From Shinella sp. XGS7 (lineage in GTDB: Bacteria; Pseudomonadota; Gammaproteobacteria; Burkholderiales; Burkholderiaceae_C): 64,000 nt of DNA. The notes beneath the pieces are model-generated. The model saw only the letters and a list, made by a program, of their open reading frames with translations, had not been told where the DNA came from and searched no databases. Shown here piece after piece: positions 7,878 to 16,058 of the stretch (the first letter of the stretch is position 1; the number at the start of each line of letters is the position of its first letter). The translations under genes and the position numbers were made by a program. Location of the stretch: the NCBI RefSeq assembly GCF_020535565.1, contig NZ_CP084758.1:4725001-4789000 (forward strand), given 5' to 3'.

Positions 7878-8534
7878 ATGAGCACCAATTCCCCCCTGCA
7901 CCACATCCCCGGCCGTACCAAGAAGCTGCCTCCGCTGCGCGTCGGCATCGGCGGCCCGGTCGGCTCCGGCAAGACGGCGCTGACCGAAAAGCTCTGCAAG
8001 GCGATGCGCGAACACTACTCCGTCGCCGTCGTTACCAACGATATCTACACCAAGGAGGATGCCGAGGCGCTGATGCGCATGCAGGCGCTGCCGTCCGACC
8101 GTATCGTCGGCGTGGAGACCGGCGGCTGCCCGCACACGGCGATCCGCGAGGATGCCTCGATCAACCTGCAGGCGGTAGACCGTCTGCTGGAGAAGTTCCC
8201 GGACGCCGACATCGTCTTCGTGGAAAGCGGCGGCGACAACCTGGCCGCCACCTTCAGCCCCGAGCTGTCGGACCTGACCATCTATGTGATCGACGTGGCC
8301 GCGGGCGAGAAGATTCCGCGCAAGGGCGGCCCCGGCATCACCAAGAGCGATCTCTTCGTGATCAACAAGACCGATCTGGCCCCGCACGTGGGCGCCAACC
8401 TGGAGATCATGGAGGCCGACACCCGGCGCATGCGGCCCACGAAGCCCTTTGTGATGAGCAATCTCAAGACCGGCGCCGGCCTGGATCAGGTGATCGCCTT
8501 CATTGAGACCAAGGGCCTGCTCAAGGCCGCCTGA
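7878..8534 (+). CDS. ureG: Urease accessory GTPase UreG
   Basis: 218 residues. The P-loop GGPVGSGKT lies at 25-33, the nickel-binding Cys-Pro-His motif at 84-86 ([11 protein letters not shown]), and NKTD is the base-recognition motif. [15 protein letters not shown] is a UreG signature. UreG couples GTP hydrolysis to nickel insertion into urease together with UreE, UreF and UreD. None of these, nor ureABC, is next to it, which is unusual. The segment from about 7935 to 8190 differs from its neighbours in codon choice (GTC, GCG, TCG) and reads like alphaproteobacterial UreG ([30 protein letters not shown]), whereas the start and the C-terminal half look betaproteobacterial. It may be a recombinant gene or an assembly chimera. 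The family call is certain. Confidence 0.95.
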   Translation: MSTNSPLHHIPGRTKKLPPLRVGIGGPVGSGKTALTEKLCKAMREHYSVAVVTNDIYTKEDAEALMRMQALPSDRIVGVETGGCPHTAIREDASINLQAVDRLLEKFPDADIVFVESGGDNLAATFSPELSDLTIYVIDVAAGEKIPRKGGPGITKSDLFVINKTDLAPHVGANLEIMEADTRRMRPTKPFVMSNLKTGAGLDQVIAFIETKGLLKAA

Positions 8535-8546
8535 GCGGGCCTGCGC

Positions 8547-8792
8547 TCAGGCCAGACTGAGCGGCACGACCTTGCGTTCGCTGCCGCCGGCCACATCCAC
8601 ATGGCACAGGCCCGGGCAACCCTGCTTGCTGCCCACAGCGGCGTCGAAGACCTCGCGGGCGCAGTCGTGGCAGCAGCCACAGGCCGAAGCCACCCGGGTT
8701 TCGTCCTGCAGCACCTCGAAATTCCGGATGCCGGCGTCCACGGCGTGGCGGATGTCGCGGTCGGAAACTCGGTGGCAGAGGCAGACGATCAT
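8547..8792 (-). CDS. bfd: Bacterioferritin-associated ferredoxin
   Basis: 81 residues. Cys4, Cys6, Cys38 and Cys41 match the [2Fe-2S] ligands of Bfd (CLC near the N-terminus and CGCCHDC later). Bfd docks on bacterioferritin and delivers electrons that reduce stored Fe(III), so iron can be released into the cytosol under starvation. Bacterioferritin lies 212 bp upstream on the same strand, separated by a hairpin. A Fur-box-like site lies 64 bp in front of the start, consistent with induction by low iron. The C-terminal tail after about residue 60 (GGSERKVVPL) is longer than in the shortest family members. The gene is convergent with ureG, with only 12 bp between stop codons. Confidence 0.93.
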   Translation of the reverse strand: MIVCLCHRVSDRDIRHAVDAGIRNFEVLQDETRVASACGCCHDCAREVFDAAVGSKQGCPGLCHVDVAGGSERKVVPLSLA

Positions 8793-8855
8793 GGCGGCGT
8801 GAGCGGGCTGAAACCCGGCAGATCAGGCGTCCGGGCGAAGCGAACTCTAGCGCAA

Positions 8856-8884
8856 ATGCGAACCCTTCTCAATCATGTTCGCAT
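8856..8884. promoter_or_regulatory. Fur-box-like site upstream of bfd
   Basis: ATGCGAAC (8856-8863) and GTTCGCAT (8877-8884) are perfect inverted arms 13 bp apart. Inside, TGCGAACCCTTCTCA fits the 7-1-7 Fur pattern TGAnAAn-n-nTTnTCA with one mismatch. It lies upstream of bfd and shares its TGCGAA/TTCGCA core with the site in front of hemP. Confidence 0.6.
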
Positions 8885-8934
8885 CAATAACCCCGCGGGC
8901 CGGGGGTATTTGTGGCAAGGCCCTCGGAAATGAC

Positions 8935-8961
8935 AAAGGCCGCAGCACAGCTGCGGCCTTT
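8935..8961 (-). terminator. Terminator hairpin after bfr
   Basis: AAAGGCCGCAGC and GCTGCGGCCTTT are perfect 12-bp arms around an ACA loop. It lies 44 bp downstream of the bfr stop on the minus strand and ends in TTTG. It separates bfr from bfd, so bfd should depend on its own promoter. Confidence 0.75.
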
Positions 8962-9004
8962 CGGGAGGGGGGTGCATCGGCCGGCGTGCCGGCCTCAGGG
9001 CCGA

Positions 9005-9484
9005 TCAGGCCTCGCCGCCACCCATCTGGGTCTGCAGATAGTTCTGCTCGCCCACCTGCTTGACCAGCTCGATCTGGGTTTCCAGATGGTCGATGTGCTC
9101 TTCGGTGTCGCTGAGGATGTCTTCCAGCAGCTCGCGCGAGACGTAGTCGCGCACGCTTTCGCAGTAAGCGATGGCTTCTTTGAGCAGGCCGTGCGAGCCC
9201 GTCTCCACACGCAGATCGCAGCTCAGGATCTCGATGGCGGTCTCGCCGATATAGAGCTTGCCCAGGTCTTGCAGATTGGGCAGGCCCTCGATCTGCAGGA
9301 TGCGGTCCATCAGGCGGTCCGCATGCTTCATCTCCTCGATGGACTCCTGGTACTCGTGCTTGGCCATGCGCTCGAAGCCCCAGTTCTTCAGCATGCGGTA
9401 GTGCAGGAAGTACTGGTTGATCGCCGTCAGCTCATTCTTCAGCTGCGCGTTCAGATACTCCAAAACCTTGGGGTCGCCCTTCAT
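9005..9484 (-). CDS. bfr: Bacterioferritin
   Basis: 159 residues, full length for a heme-containing 24-mer ferritin. Ferroxidase ligands Glu18, Glu51 and His54 are present and Met52, the axial heme ligand at the subunit dimer interface, is conserved (IEEMKHAD). [12 protein letters not shown] carries the remaining C-terminal ferroxidase ligands. It oxidises and stores iron in the cytosol and works with Bfd. A good AGGAG site precedes the ATG at 9484. Downstream is a strong hairpin, upstream a divergent hemP with a Fur-like operator. The M52 heme ligand separates it from plain ferritin. Confidence 0.95.
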   Translation of the reverse strand: MKGDPKVLEYLNAQLKNELTAINQYFLHYRMLKNWGFERMAKHEYQESIEEMKHADRLMDRILQIEGLPNLQDLGKLYIGETAIEILSCDLRVETGSHGLLKEAIAYCESVRDYVSRELLEDILSDTEEHIDHLETQIELVKQVGEQNYLQTQMGGGEA

Positions 9485-9632
9485 GTCCTACTCCTTCTTG
9501 TGAACTGGCGCGCATTGTGCGCCCTGCCCGGCTTGATCCGGGACAAGACCCGGCACCAGCGCATTGCATGCGAAGCGTTTTCACTCCGGCGCTGCCCTTC
9601 CTCCTTCCGAGGGATGATTTAGCGCTTGCTAT

Positions 9633-9647
9633 TGCGAATAGTTCGCA
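9633..9647. promoter_or_regulatory. Fur box in front of hemP
   Basis: TGCGAAT-A-GTTCGCA is a 7-1-7 palindrome matching the general Fur layout. It ends 14 bp before the hemP ATG at 9662 and overlaps the likely promoter (TTTAAGAT follows at 9648). Placement directly before a heme-uptake operon supports iron repression by Fur. Confidence 0.7.
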
Positions 9648-9661
9648 TTTAAGATGCGCCC

Positions 9662-9880
9662 ATGAGCACCACCCTTCACACCCTGCCGCGCCAGCCCCTG
9701 GCGCACGAGCCCGGCATGCCGGCCGCGTCCTCCCTGGGTCTGCCGGCGCCGCAGCCGGGTCGCCGACGGCTCAGCAGCCAGGCGCTGATGGGCCAGGAGC
9801 GCGAGATCGAAATCGAGCATGCCGGCCAGCTCTACCGCCTGCGCCTGACCTCGCTGGGCAAGCTCATCCTCACCAAGTGA
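9662..9880 (+). CDS. hemP: Hemin uptake protein HemP
   Basis: 72 residues. The C-terminal half carries the family signature: RRLSSQALMGQEREIEIEH, then YRLRLTSLGKLILTK, which ends the protein as in all HemP proteins. The N-terminal 35 residues are poorly conserved and Pro/Ala-rich. HemP is a small cytoplasmic protein at the head of heme-uptake operons; in Burkholderia it is reported as needed for heme use or for activation of the receptor gene. Here it is the first gene of hemP-hmuSTUV, behind a Fur-box-like site. A 176 bp gap to hmuS holds no gene. Confidence 0.9.
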   Translation: MSTTLHTLPRQPLAHEPGMPAASSLGLPAPQPGRRRLSSQALMGQEREIEIEHAGQLYRLRLTSLGKLILTK

Positions 9881-10056
9881 GACCGCGGCCGCGCTGACGA
9901 CGGGCCCCTCGCCCCTCGGCGCGTCCACAGCCACACGCACCGCCAGCCTCGCGCCAGCCCTGCCACACCGCCCCACCGGGGCGTCGTCGGCCGGGCTCGC
10001 TGCCCGCGGCCGCCCCGGGGGACGCTCATGCCGACCATGAACAGGAGCGTTCACCC

Positions 10057-11175
10057 ATGCACGCCAGCCCCGCGCCCGACCACCGCGCCGTCCGCCGCGC
10101 CTTTGGCTCGGCCCGCCAGGAACGCCAGACCCGCCACCGCGAGCTCGCGGCCCAGCTGCAACTCAGCGAAGGCGAGCTGCTGGCCGCCCATCTGGGCGGC
10201 TTCGACCCCCAGGAATCCCCGCTGCAGGCCCGCCGCCTGCGCCCCGACTGGGTCGCGCTGATCGCCGCCCTCGAGGCCCTGGGCCCGGTGATGGCCCTGA
10301 CCCGCAACGAGAGCTGCGTGCACGAGAAGGTGGGCGCCTACCGCCACAGCAGCCGCCAGGGCCCCGTGGGCCTGGTGCTGGGCGGCGCCATCGATCTGCG
10401 CCTCTTCTACAGCCACTGGCAGCACGGCTTCGCGGTGCAGGAGCGCCTGGCCGATGGCGCCCTGCAGCGCAGCCTGCAGTTCTTCGACGCCGCGGGGGAG
10501 GCCATCCACAAGGTGTTTCTGCGCCCCGAGAGCGAGCTGGCGGCCTATGAGGCCCTGTGCGAGCGCTTCGCCGCCGCGGATCAGCAGCCCGGCCTGCAGA
10601 CCGCTCCCGCCTGGCAGGAACCCGCCGAGCGCCCCGATGCCGAGATCGACGCCGCCGCCCTGCGCCGCGACTGGGCCTCGCTGCGCGATACGCACGACTT
10701 CTTCGGCCTGCTGCGCCAGCACGGCGTGTCGCGCCTCCAGGCCCTGCGCCTGGCCGACCCGGCCTATGCCCAGCCCCTGCCCGCCTCCAGCGCCCTGGAG
10801 CTGCTGCAGCGCGCCGCGCAGCAGGGCGTCTCCCTCATGGTCTTTACCGGCAATCCCGGCATGATCCAGATCCACAGCGGCCCGGTGCAGCGCGTGGCCG
10901 TGATGGGGCCCTGGATCAATGTGCTGGATCCGGGCTTCAATCTGCATCTGCGCGAGGACCACATCGCCAGCGCCTGGCTGGTGCGCAAGCCCACGGTGGA
11001 CGGCCTGGTCAGCTCGCTGGAACTCTTCGACGCCCAGGGCCGCACGATCGCCATGCTCTTCGGCGAGCGCAAGCCCGGCCAGGCCGAGCGCTGCGACTGG
11101 CGCGCCCTGCTGGACAGCCTGGTCGACACCCGCCCGACCCCGGGCGGCAGCCCGCAGCGGGTGGCGGCATGCTGA
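10057..11175 (+). CDS. hmuS: Hemin-degrading factor HmuS/ChuS
   Basis: 372 residues, the family's usual length, built from two tandem copies of the same fold (about 30-190 and 210-365). The repeats align as MALTRNESCVHEKVGAY in the first half and LMVFTGNPGMIQIHSGPV in the second; RLFYSHWQHGF matches NLHLREDHIA. His in CVHEKVG and in IQIHSG are candidate heme ligands. The protein binds heme arriving through HmuTUV and transfers or degrades it in the cytosol to free iron. The ATG at 10057 follows an AGGAG site. Its last codons overlap hmuT by 7 bp, so the two are translationally coupled. Confidence 0.93.
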   Translation: MHASPAPDHRAVRRAFGSARQERQTRHRELAAQLQLSEGELLAAHLGGFDPQESPLQARRLRPDWVALIAALEALGPVMALTRNESCVHEKVGAYRHSSRQGPVGLVLGGAIDLRLFYSHWQHGFAVQERLADGALQRSLQFFDAAGEAIHKVFLRPESELAAYEALCERFAAADQQPGLQTAPAWQEPAERPDAEIDAAALRRDWASLRDTHDFFGLLRQHGVSRLQALRLADPAYAQPLPASSALELLQRAAQQGVSLMVFTGNPGMIQIHSGPVQRVAVMGPWINVLDPGFNLHLREDHIASAWLVRKPTVDGLVSSLELFDAQGRTIAMLFGERKPGQAERCDWRALLDSLVDTRPTPGGSPQRVAAC

Positions 11176-12068
11176 GGCGGCGCCCGCTCCTGGGCCTGGG
11201 CGGCCTGGCCCTGCTGGGGCCGGCGGCCGCGCTCGCCAGCCCTGCCGCCGCACCGCGTGTGGTCAGCATCGGCGGCGCGCTCACCGAGCTGATCTACGCC
11301 CTGGGCGCCGAGCAATGCCTGGTGGGCGTGGACAGCACCTCGCTCTTCCCCGCCGCGGCCCAGCGCCTGCCTCAGGTGGGTTATGCCCGCACCCTGGCCG
11401 CCGAAGGCCTGCTGGCGCTCAGCCCCAGCCTGATCGTGGCCACCGAGGAGGCCGGCCCGCCCGCCGTACTGCGCCAGCTGGAGGCCGCGCGCGTGCCCCT
11501 GCAGCTGCTGCGCTCGGACTACCGCTTCGAGGGCGTGCTGGCCCGCGCCGAGCGTCTGGGCAGCCTGCTCGGCCGCGAGGCCCAGGCGCGCGCGCTGCGC
11601 AGCCGGCTGCAGGCCGAATGGTCTCAGGCCCAGGCCGAGCTGGCCCGGCGCCGCATGGCCGCGGGTGCGGCCCAGGGTGCGCCCGCCCCGCGCGTGCTCT
11701 TCGTGATGGCTCACGCCCCGGGCCGGCTGCGCGCTGCCGGCCAGGACACCGGCGCCGAGGCCATGCTGGCCTATGCCGGCGCGCGCAATGCCCTGCAGGG
11801 CGTGCAGGGTTACAAGGCCCTGAGCCCCGAGGCGGCCATTGCCGCCGCGCCGGACTTCATCCTCAGCACCCAGCAAAGCCTGGACTTGCTGGGCGGCAGC
11901 GCCGGCCTGCTGCGCCAGAACGGCCTGGCCCAGACGCCCGCCGGCCAGGCCGGCCGCGTGGCGGCCATGGACGCGCTGGAGCTGCTGGGCTTCGGCCCGC
12001 GCCTGCCCCAGGCCCTGAGCCGCCTGATCACCCTGATCCACGGCCCCGCGGCCCCTGGCCGAGCCTGA
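11169..12068 (+). CDS. hmuT: Heme ABC transporter, periplasmic binding protein
   Basis: 299 residues. A twin-basic signal peptide (MLRRRPLLGLGGLALLGPAAALA) precedes PRVVSIGGALTELIYALGAEQCLVGVD, the start of the FecB/BtuF-like fold. IVATEEAGPP and ALSPEAAIAAAPDFIL mark the two lobes. In HmuT proteins a conserved Tyr and Arg hold the heme; YARTL near residue 73 is a candidate for the tyrosine. It carries heme from the outer-membrane receptor to HmuU. The ATG lies inside the end of hmuS (7 bp overlap), and hmuU follows after 7 bp. No TonB-dependent heme receptor is adjacent. Confidence 0.92.
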   Translation: MLRRRPLLGLGGLALLGPAAALASPAAAPRVVSIGGALTELIYALGAEQCLVGVDSTSLFPAAAQRLPQVGYARTLAAEGLLALSPSLIVATEEAGPPAVLRQLEAARVPLQLLRSDYRFEGVLARAERLGSLLGREAQARALRSRLQAEWSQAQAELARRRMAAGAAQGAPAPRVLFVMAHAPGRLRAAGQDTGAEAMLAYAGARNALQGVQGYKALSPEAAIAAAPDFILSTQQSLDLLGGSAGLLRQNGLAQTPAGQAGRVAAMDALELLGFGPRLPQALSRLITLIHGPAAPGRA

Positions 12069-12075
12069 GCGCTAT

Positions 12076-13152
12076 ATGGCCGCCATCCTGCCCGCCTCGC
12101 TGCGCCATGTGTCGGCCCCGCCCGCCGGCCCCCGCCTCTCGCGCCCCCTGCTGCTGGGCCTGGCCCTGCTGCTGGCCCTGATCGCGGGCGTCCAGCTCGG
12201 CGCCGTGCCCATCCACGCCCGGGACTGGCTGCAGCCGCCCTGGGCCGAGGGCCCGGCCGGCGTCGGTGCCCATGTGCTGTGGCAGCTGCGCCTGCCGCGC
12301 CTGCTGCTGGCCGCCAGCGTGGGCGCGGCCCTGGGCCTGGCCGGCGCCCTGGCCCAGGCCCTGTTTCGCAACCCCATGGCCGAGCCCGGCCTGCTGGGCG
12401 TGAGCAGCGGGGCCGCCGCCGCCGTGGCCCTGAGCCTCACGCTCTTCGCCGGTCTGCAGCTGGCCCTGCCGCCGGCGTGGCGCCTGTGGCTGCTGCCCTT
12501 GCTGGGCTTTGTGGGCGCCCTGCTCGTCTGCCTGCTGCTCACCCGCCTGGCGCGCTGGCTGGCCCCGGGCTCGGTAGCCGCCCTGCTGCTGTGCGGCCTG
12601 GCCCTGCAGGCCCTGAGCTTTGCGGTGGTGGGCCTGTGCAGCTTCCTGGCCAATGACGAGCAGCTGCGCGCCATCAGCTTCTGGACCCTGGGCTCCCTGG
12701 CCGGTGCGCACTGGGGCATGGTGGGCCTGATGGCGCTCACCCTGGCCCTGCTCGTGCCCCTGGCCCGGCGCCTGGCGCCCCAGCTCAATGCCCTGGCCCT
12801 GGGCGAGGCCGCGGCCGGCCATGTGGGCGTGGATGTGGACGGCCTGCGCCGCCGCGCCGTGGCCGCCATCGCCCTGCTCAGCGCCCTGGCCGTGGCCTGG
12901 TGCGGCAGCATCGGCTTCATCGGCCTGATGGCGCCGCATCTGGCGCGCCAGCTGGTGGGGGCCGACCAGCGCCGCGTGCTGCCCTGCGCCATGCTGGCCG
13001 GCGCCTTGCTGCTGGTGCTGGCCGACACCCTGGCGCGCAGTGTGGCCGTGCCGGCCGAGGTGCCGGTGGGCGTGTTCAGCGCCCTGATCGGCGCGCCCTG
13101 GTTCCTCTGGCTGCTGCGCGGCGCCCTGCGCCGCCAGCCGGGAGCGCTGTGA
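12076..13152 (+). CDS. hmuU: Heme ABC transporter permease (FecCD family)
   Basis: 358 residues with about 9-10 hydrophobic segments. Family blocks are easy to see: LRLPRLLLAASVGAALGLAGALAQALFRNPMAEPGLLGVSSGAAA in the first third, and GSIGFIGLMAPHLARQLVGADQRRVLP with the coupling helix near the end. The first 35 residues are a longer cytoplasmic leader than usual. It forms the homodimeric inner-membrane channel for heme with HmuV. Its stop TGA overlaps the ATG of hmuV (TGATG), so the subunits are coupled in translation. Confidence 0.93.
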   Translation: MAAILPASLRHVSAPPAGPRLSRPLLLGLALLLALIAGVQLGAVPIHARDWLQPPWAEGPAGVGAHVLWQLRLPRLLLAASVGAALGLAGALAQALFRNPMAEPGLLGVSSGAAAAVALSLTLFAGLQLALPPAWRLWLLPLLGFVGALLVCLLLTRLARWLAPGSVAALLLCGLALQALSFAVVGLCSFLANDEQLRAISFWTLGSLAGAHWGMVGLMALTLALLVPLARRLAPQLNALALGEAAAGHVGVDVDGLRRRAVAAIALLSALAVAWCGSIGFIGLMAPHLARQLVGADQRRVLPCAMLAGALLLVLADTLARSVAVPAEVPVGVFSALIGAPWFLWLLRGALRRQPGAL

Positions 13153-13940
13153 TGGCGCCGCCCCTGCTGCAGCTGCAGGCGGCCGAGCTGGCCCTGCCCG
13201 GCCGCCCCGCCCCGGCCCCACTGGGCCCCTTCTCGCTAAGCCTGCGCGCGGGTGAGCGCATCGCCATCCTGGGCCCCAGCGGGGCCGGCAAGTCCAGCCT
13301 GCTGCGCCTGATGGCGGGCGACAGCCCGGCCAGCCGGGGCCAGGTCTTGCTGGAGGGCCGCGTCCTCGCCGACTGGGGCCGCGCCGCCCTGGCCCGGCGC
13401 CGCGCGGTGCTGCCCCAGCAGCAGGGTGTGGCCTTCGGTCTGCCGGTGGAGCTGGTGGTGAGCCTGGGCCGGGTGGCGCTGGGTGCTGACGCGAGCGGCG
13501 AGCGCATCGTGCGCGAGGCCCTGGCCGCGGCCCAGGCCGCCCATCTGTGGGGCCGGCGCTTCGACACGCTCTCGGGCGGCGAACAGGCCCGGGTGCAGCT
13601 GGCCCGCGTGATGGCCCAGGCCTGGGACCAGCGCGAGGGCCTGCTGCTGGTGGACGAGCCCCTGGCCGCCCTGGACCCCGGTCTGGTCCAGGCCCTGATG
13701 GACAGCCTGGCCGACTTTGCCGCCACGCGCGGCCATGCCCTGGTGGCCGTGCTGCACGACCTGAACCTGGCAATGAACCACTTCGAGCGCCTCTGGCTGA
13801 TCAAGCAGGGGCGGGTGCTGGCCGATTGCGACGCCCTGCCCGCCGCCCTGCCGCTGCTGGAACAGCTCTACGACATGTGCCTGCGCCTGCTGCGCGACGC
13901 GCAAGGCCTGGCCCTGCTGCCGCGGCGCCAGGCGGCCTGA
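13152..13940 (+). CDS. hmuV: Heme ABC transporter ATP-binding protein
   Basis: 262 residues. Walker A GPSGAGKSS lies near residue 42, the signature TLSGGEQARVQLARVMAQ near 140 and Walker B LLLVDEPLAALDP near 165, followed by the switch HDLNLAMNH. Order and spacing are complete, so the ATPase should be active. It powers heme import with HmuU. It is the last transporter gene of the operon; the DUF2325 gene follows 36 bp later and may be co-transcribed. Confidence 0.94.
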   Translation: MAPPLLQLQAAELALPGRPAPAPLGPFSLSLRAGERIAILGPSGAGKSSLLRLMAGDSPASRGQVLLEGRVLADWGRAALARRRAVLPQQQGVAFGLPVELVVSLGRVALGADASGERIVREALAAAQAAHLWGRRFDTLSGGEQARVQLARVMAQAWDQREGLLLVDEPLAALDPGLVQALMDSLADFAATRGHALVAVLHDLNLAMNHFERLWLIKQGRVLADCDALPAALPLLEQLYDMCLRLLRDAQGLALLPRRQAA

Positions 13941-13976
13941 ACCCTTCGCCCGTCCCTGCTCACGGAAGCCTGAACC

Positions 13977-15293
13977 ATGTGCGACAAGCCCAATATCTTC
14001 AGCCCCCTGCTGGCGGCGCAGGACGATGCGCCCGCCCGCGACACCCTGCCCGCCGCCCTGAAGCAGCGCTTCGAGAACCAGGAGGCCCGCGAGCTGCGCG
14101 AGGCCCTGCGCGGTTCGCGCCGCCGCCGCCTCTGGGAGCTGCCCAGCCAGGCCCTGTGCCCGGTGATCGGCGTCTGCCTGCCCATGCCGGTGCTGCGCCG
14201 CCGCCTGGGCAAGAGCCTGGGCGGCGTGCCGCTGAACACCGACTACGACCTGCACTGCGGCGCCATCAATGAGTGCGGCCGCCGCAGCCCCATTGCCGAG
14301 AGCCTGCAGCGCGAGCTGGACCAGCGCTGCGCCCAGGCCCTGCGCCTGGCTGCCCAGCACAAGAGCACCGAGGCCCTGGGGCGCTGGTGGCAGGCCGCCC
14401 AGAACGGTAACGATGTGGCCGGCGCGCTCTGGGCCACCCTGACCCATGCGCGCTGCGAGCCCGAGCTCCAGGAGCAGGTGCTGCGCGACATCCATATGCT
14501 GCAGCACCAGGTGGGCGCGGCCAACCGCGCCGATCTGCAGCGCCTGGAAGAACTGGCCGACGAGAACCAGGTGCTGGCCCGCGAGCTGGCCCAGGCCCAG
14601 TCGCGCAGCAGCCGCCTGCTGGCCGAGCGCCAGACCCAGATCGAGGGCCTGGAAGCAGAGCGCCTGCGCCTGCGCGGCGAGCTGCTGGCGCGCGACAGCC
14701 TGCTGGCCGGCCTGCGCGAAGAGATCGCGGCCCTGGAAGCGGCCGTGCCGGGCCTGCGCCACCGCCAGGACCAGGCCCTGCAGATCCGCCAGCAGCAGGA
14801 GCGCATGCACCAGCTGGAACGCAGCCTGCTGCATGCGCAGCAGCAGCTGGAGCGCGAGCAGCGCCGCCGTCAGGAAGAGCAGGCCCAGCGACGGGAGCTC
14901 GTGCCGGCCGAGGAGTCCCCCACGCTCGAGCAGGCACCCAGCCTGCACGAGCGCGCCGTGCTCTGCGTGGGCGGCCGGCAGTCGGTGGTGCCCATCTACC
15001 GCCAGCTGATCGAGCGCACCGGCGGGCGTTTCCTGCACCATGACGGCGGCGAGGAAGACGCCGTGGCCAAGCTGGACGCCAGCCTGGCCGCCGCCGATCT
15101 GGTGATCTGCCAGACCGGCTGCATCAGCCACGATGCCTACTGGCGGGTCAAGGACCACTGCAAGCGCCATGGCAAGCGCTGCGTCTATATCGAGTCGCCC
15201 AGCGCCAGCAGCCTGCGCCGCGCCCTGGGGACGCTGGAACAGGGTGGTGAGGAGCAGCCGGCGCCGACCACGGCCGAGGACGGGCCAGCCTAG
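13977..15293 (+). CDS. DUF2325 domain protein with long coiled coil
   Basis: 438 residues. Residues about 325-420 form the DUF2325 domain: RAVLCVGGRQSVVPIYRQLIE, RFLHHDGG, then ADLVICQTGCISHDAYW and CKRHGKRCVYIESPSAS. The central part (about 170-310) is an almost unbroken heptad coiled coil rich in Leu, Glu, Gln and Arg. The N-terminal part has several Cys (CDKPNIF, ALCPVIGVCLPMP, LHCGAINECGRR). The function of DUF2325 is not established; the CVGG...CQTGC pattern suggests nucleotide or metal binding. Directly downstream of hmuV, it is likely linked to heme or iron status in this organism. No membrane segment is seen. Confidence 0.8.
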   Translation: MCDKPNIFSPLLAAQDDAPARDTLPAALKQRFENQEARELREALRGSRRRRLWELPSQALCPVIGVCLPMPVLRRRLGKSLGGVPLNTDYDLHCGAINECGRRSPIAESLQRELDQRCAQALRLAAQHKSTEALGRWWQAAQNGNDVAGALWATLTHARCEPELQEQVLRDIHMLQHQVGAANRADLQRLEELADENQVLARELAQAQSRSSRLLAERQTQIEGLEAERLRLRGELLARDSLLAGLREEIAALEAAVPGLRHRQDQALQIRQQQERMHQLERSLLHAQQQLEREQRRRQEEQAQRRELVPAEESPTLEQAPSLHERAVLCVGGRQSVVPIYRQLIERTGGRFLHHDGGEEDAVAKLDASLAAADLVICQTGCISHDAYWRVKDHCKRHGKRCVYIESPSASSLRRALGTLEQGGEEQPAPTTAEDGPA

Positions 15294-15355
15294 ACCCCGG
15301 CCGTTGCCGTGATACAAGTGCGCGAGTTCCTCAGGCCCCGGCACCACCGTCCCGC

Positions 15356-15730
15356 ATGACCCCACTTCTCCCCTTCGAGCGGCTCGTTCTGGAGGGCCTG
15401 GGCGCCGCCCTGCCCGAGGCGCTGCGGCCGCGCTATGCCCAGCAGCTGGCCCATATCAACAAGGTGCAGCGCCTGCTGGACTGGCGCGAGATCGAGTTCT
15501 TCTGCATGCGCTGGTTCCGGGTCCGCTGGCCCGAGGGCCTGCTCTTCGAGAACCGCGCGGAGTTCGAGCTGGGCGCGGGCCTGATCCGGGCCGCGGGCGC
15601 CGAGCAGCGGGTCAGGGTCTGGGCCGTCGGGGGCCATGTCTTCAGCATCGAGGCCGAGCAGGGGCTCAAGCCCTGGCGGGACGCCCGCGATCTGTCCTTC
15701 AGCCCCGACCCGCGCCCGACCGGCCGCTGA
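15356..15730 (+). CDS. Conserved-looking hypothetical protein
   Basis: 124 residues, not recognised. It has regular secondary-structure character without signal peptide: an N-terminal helical part (ALPEALRPRYAQQLAHINKVQRLLDWREIEFFCMRW) followed by strands (VRVWAVGGHVFSIEAEQGLKPW). The codon composition matches the host. It follows the DUF2325 gene with 62 bp between and has no obvious Shine-Dalgarno sequence. It could be the end of the iron operon or independent. Nothing more can be claimed. Confidence 0.55.
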   Translation: MTPLLPFERLVLEGLGAALPEALRPRYAQQLAHINKVQRLLDWREIEFFCMRWFRVRWPEGLLFENRAEFELGAGLIRAAGAEQRVRVWAVGGHVFSIEAEQGLKPWRDARDLSFSPDPRPTGR

Positions 15731-16058
15731 ACTCACACACAGCTTGGCCGGCCCGCTCCACATCCACCACCAGGCCTTGGAGCGGTTGCTGGAGCGCACC
15801 CTCGACGCCCTCTGGCCCCTGGCGCAGGCGCCGCGCTGAGCCCCGTTCGGCGGCATCATTTTGTAACCTCAGCCCCCCCTTCGGTAGGGTGATGCACCGC
15901 GAAGCGAAGGACCACAATCGCCCGCCGATGGACCCTGATTGCTGCGAGGCTTGACGGCCATCAGAGGATCTCGACTTCTCCCAGGCAAGACCTGGCCCCA
16001 AGGCGAGATCATTGCCCAACCTAGAAATCAAGACACTCACACACAGGGAGTCCTTCGC
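15731..16058. other. 328-bp intergenic stretch without a supported gene
   Basis: The first 110 bases contain a short frame ending at 15839 (LAGPLHIHHQALERLLERTLDALW) that looks like the C-terminal tail of a protein, possibly a remnant, but has no start of its own. The remaining 220 bases are less GC-rich than the neighbours and probably hold the promoter of the secreted protein at 16059. No tRNA, repeat or clear terminator was seen. Confidence 0.4.

Noticed and set aside
8935-8961. tRNA-like or riboswitch fold between bfd and bfr
   Set aside because: The sequence is a simple perfect hairpin with a three-base loop, best explained as a terminator.
15636-15839. 67-codon plus-strand frame at the end of the hypothetical gene
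   Set aside because: Most of it overlaps the 124-residue gene in another frame; only the last 30 codons look protein-like and there is no start or ribosome site. Reported as a possible remnant within the intergenic entry.
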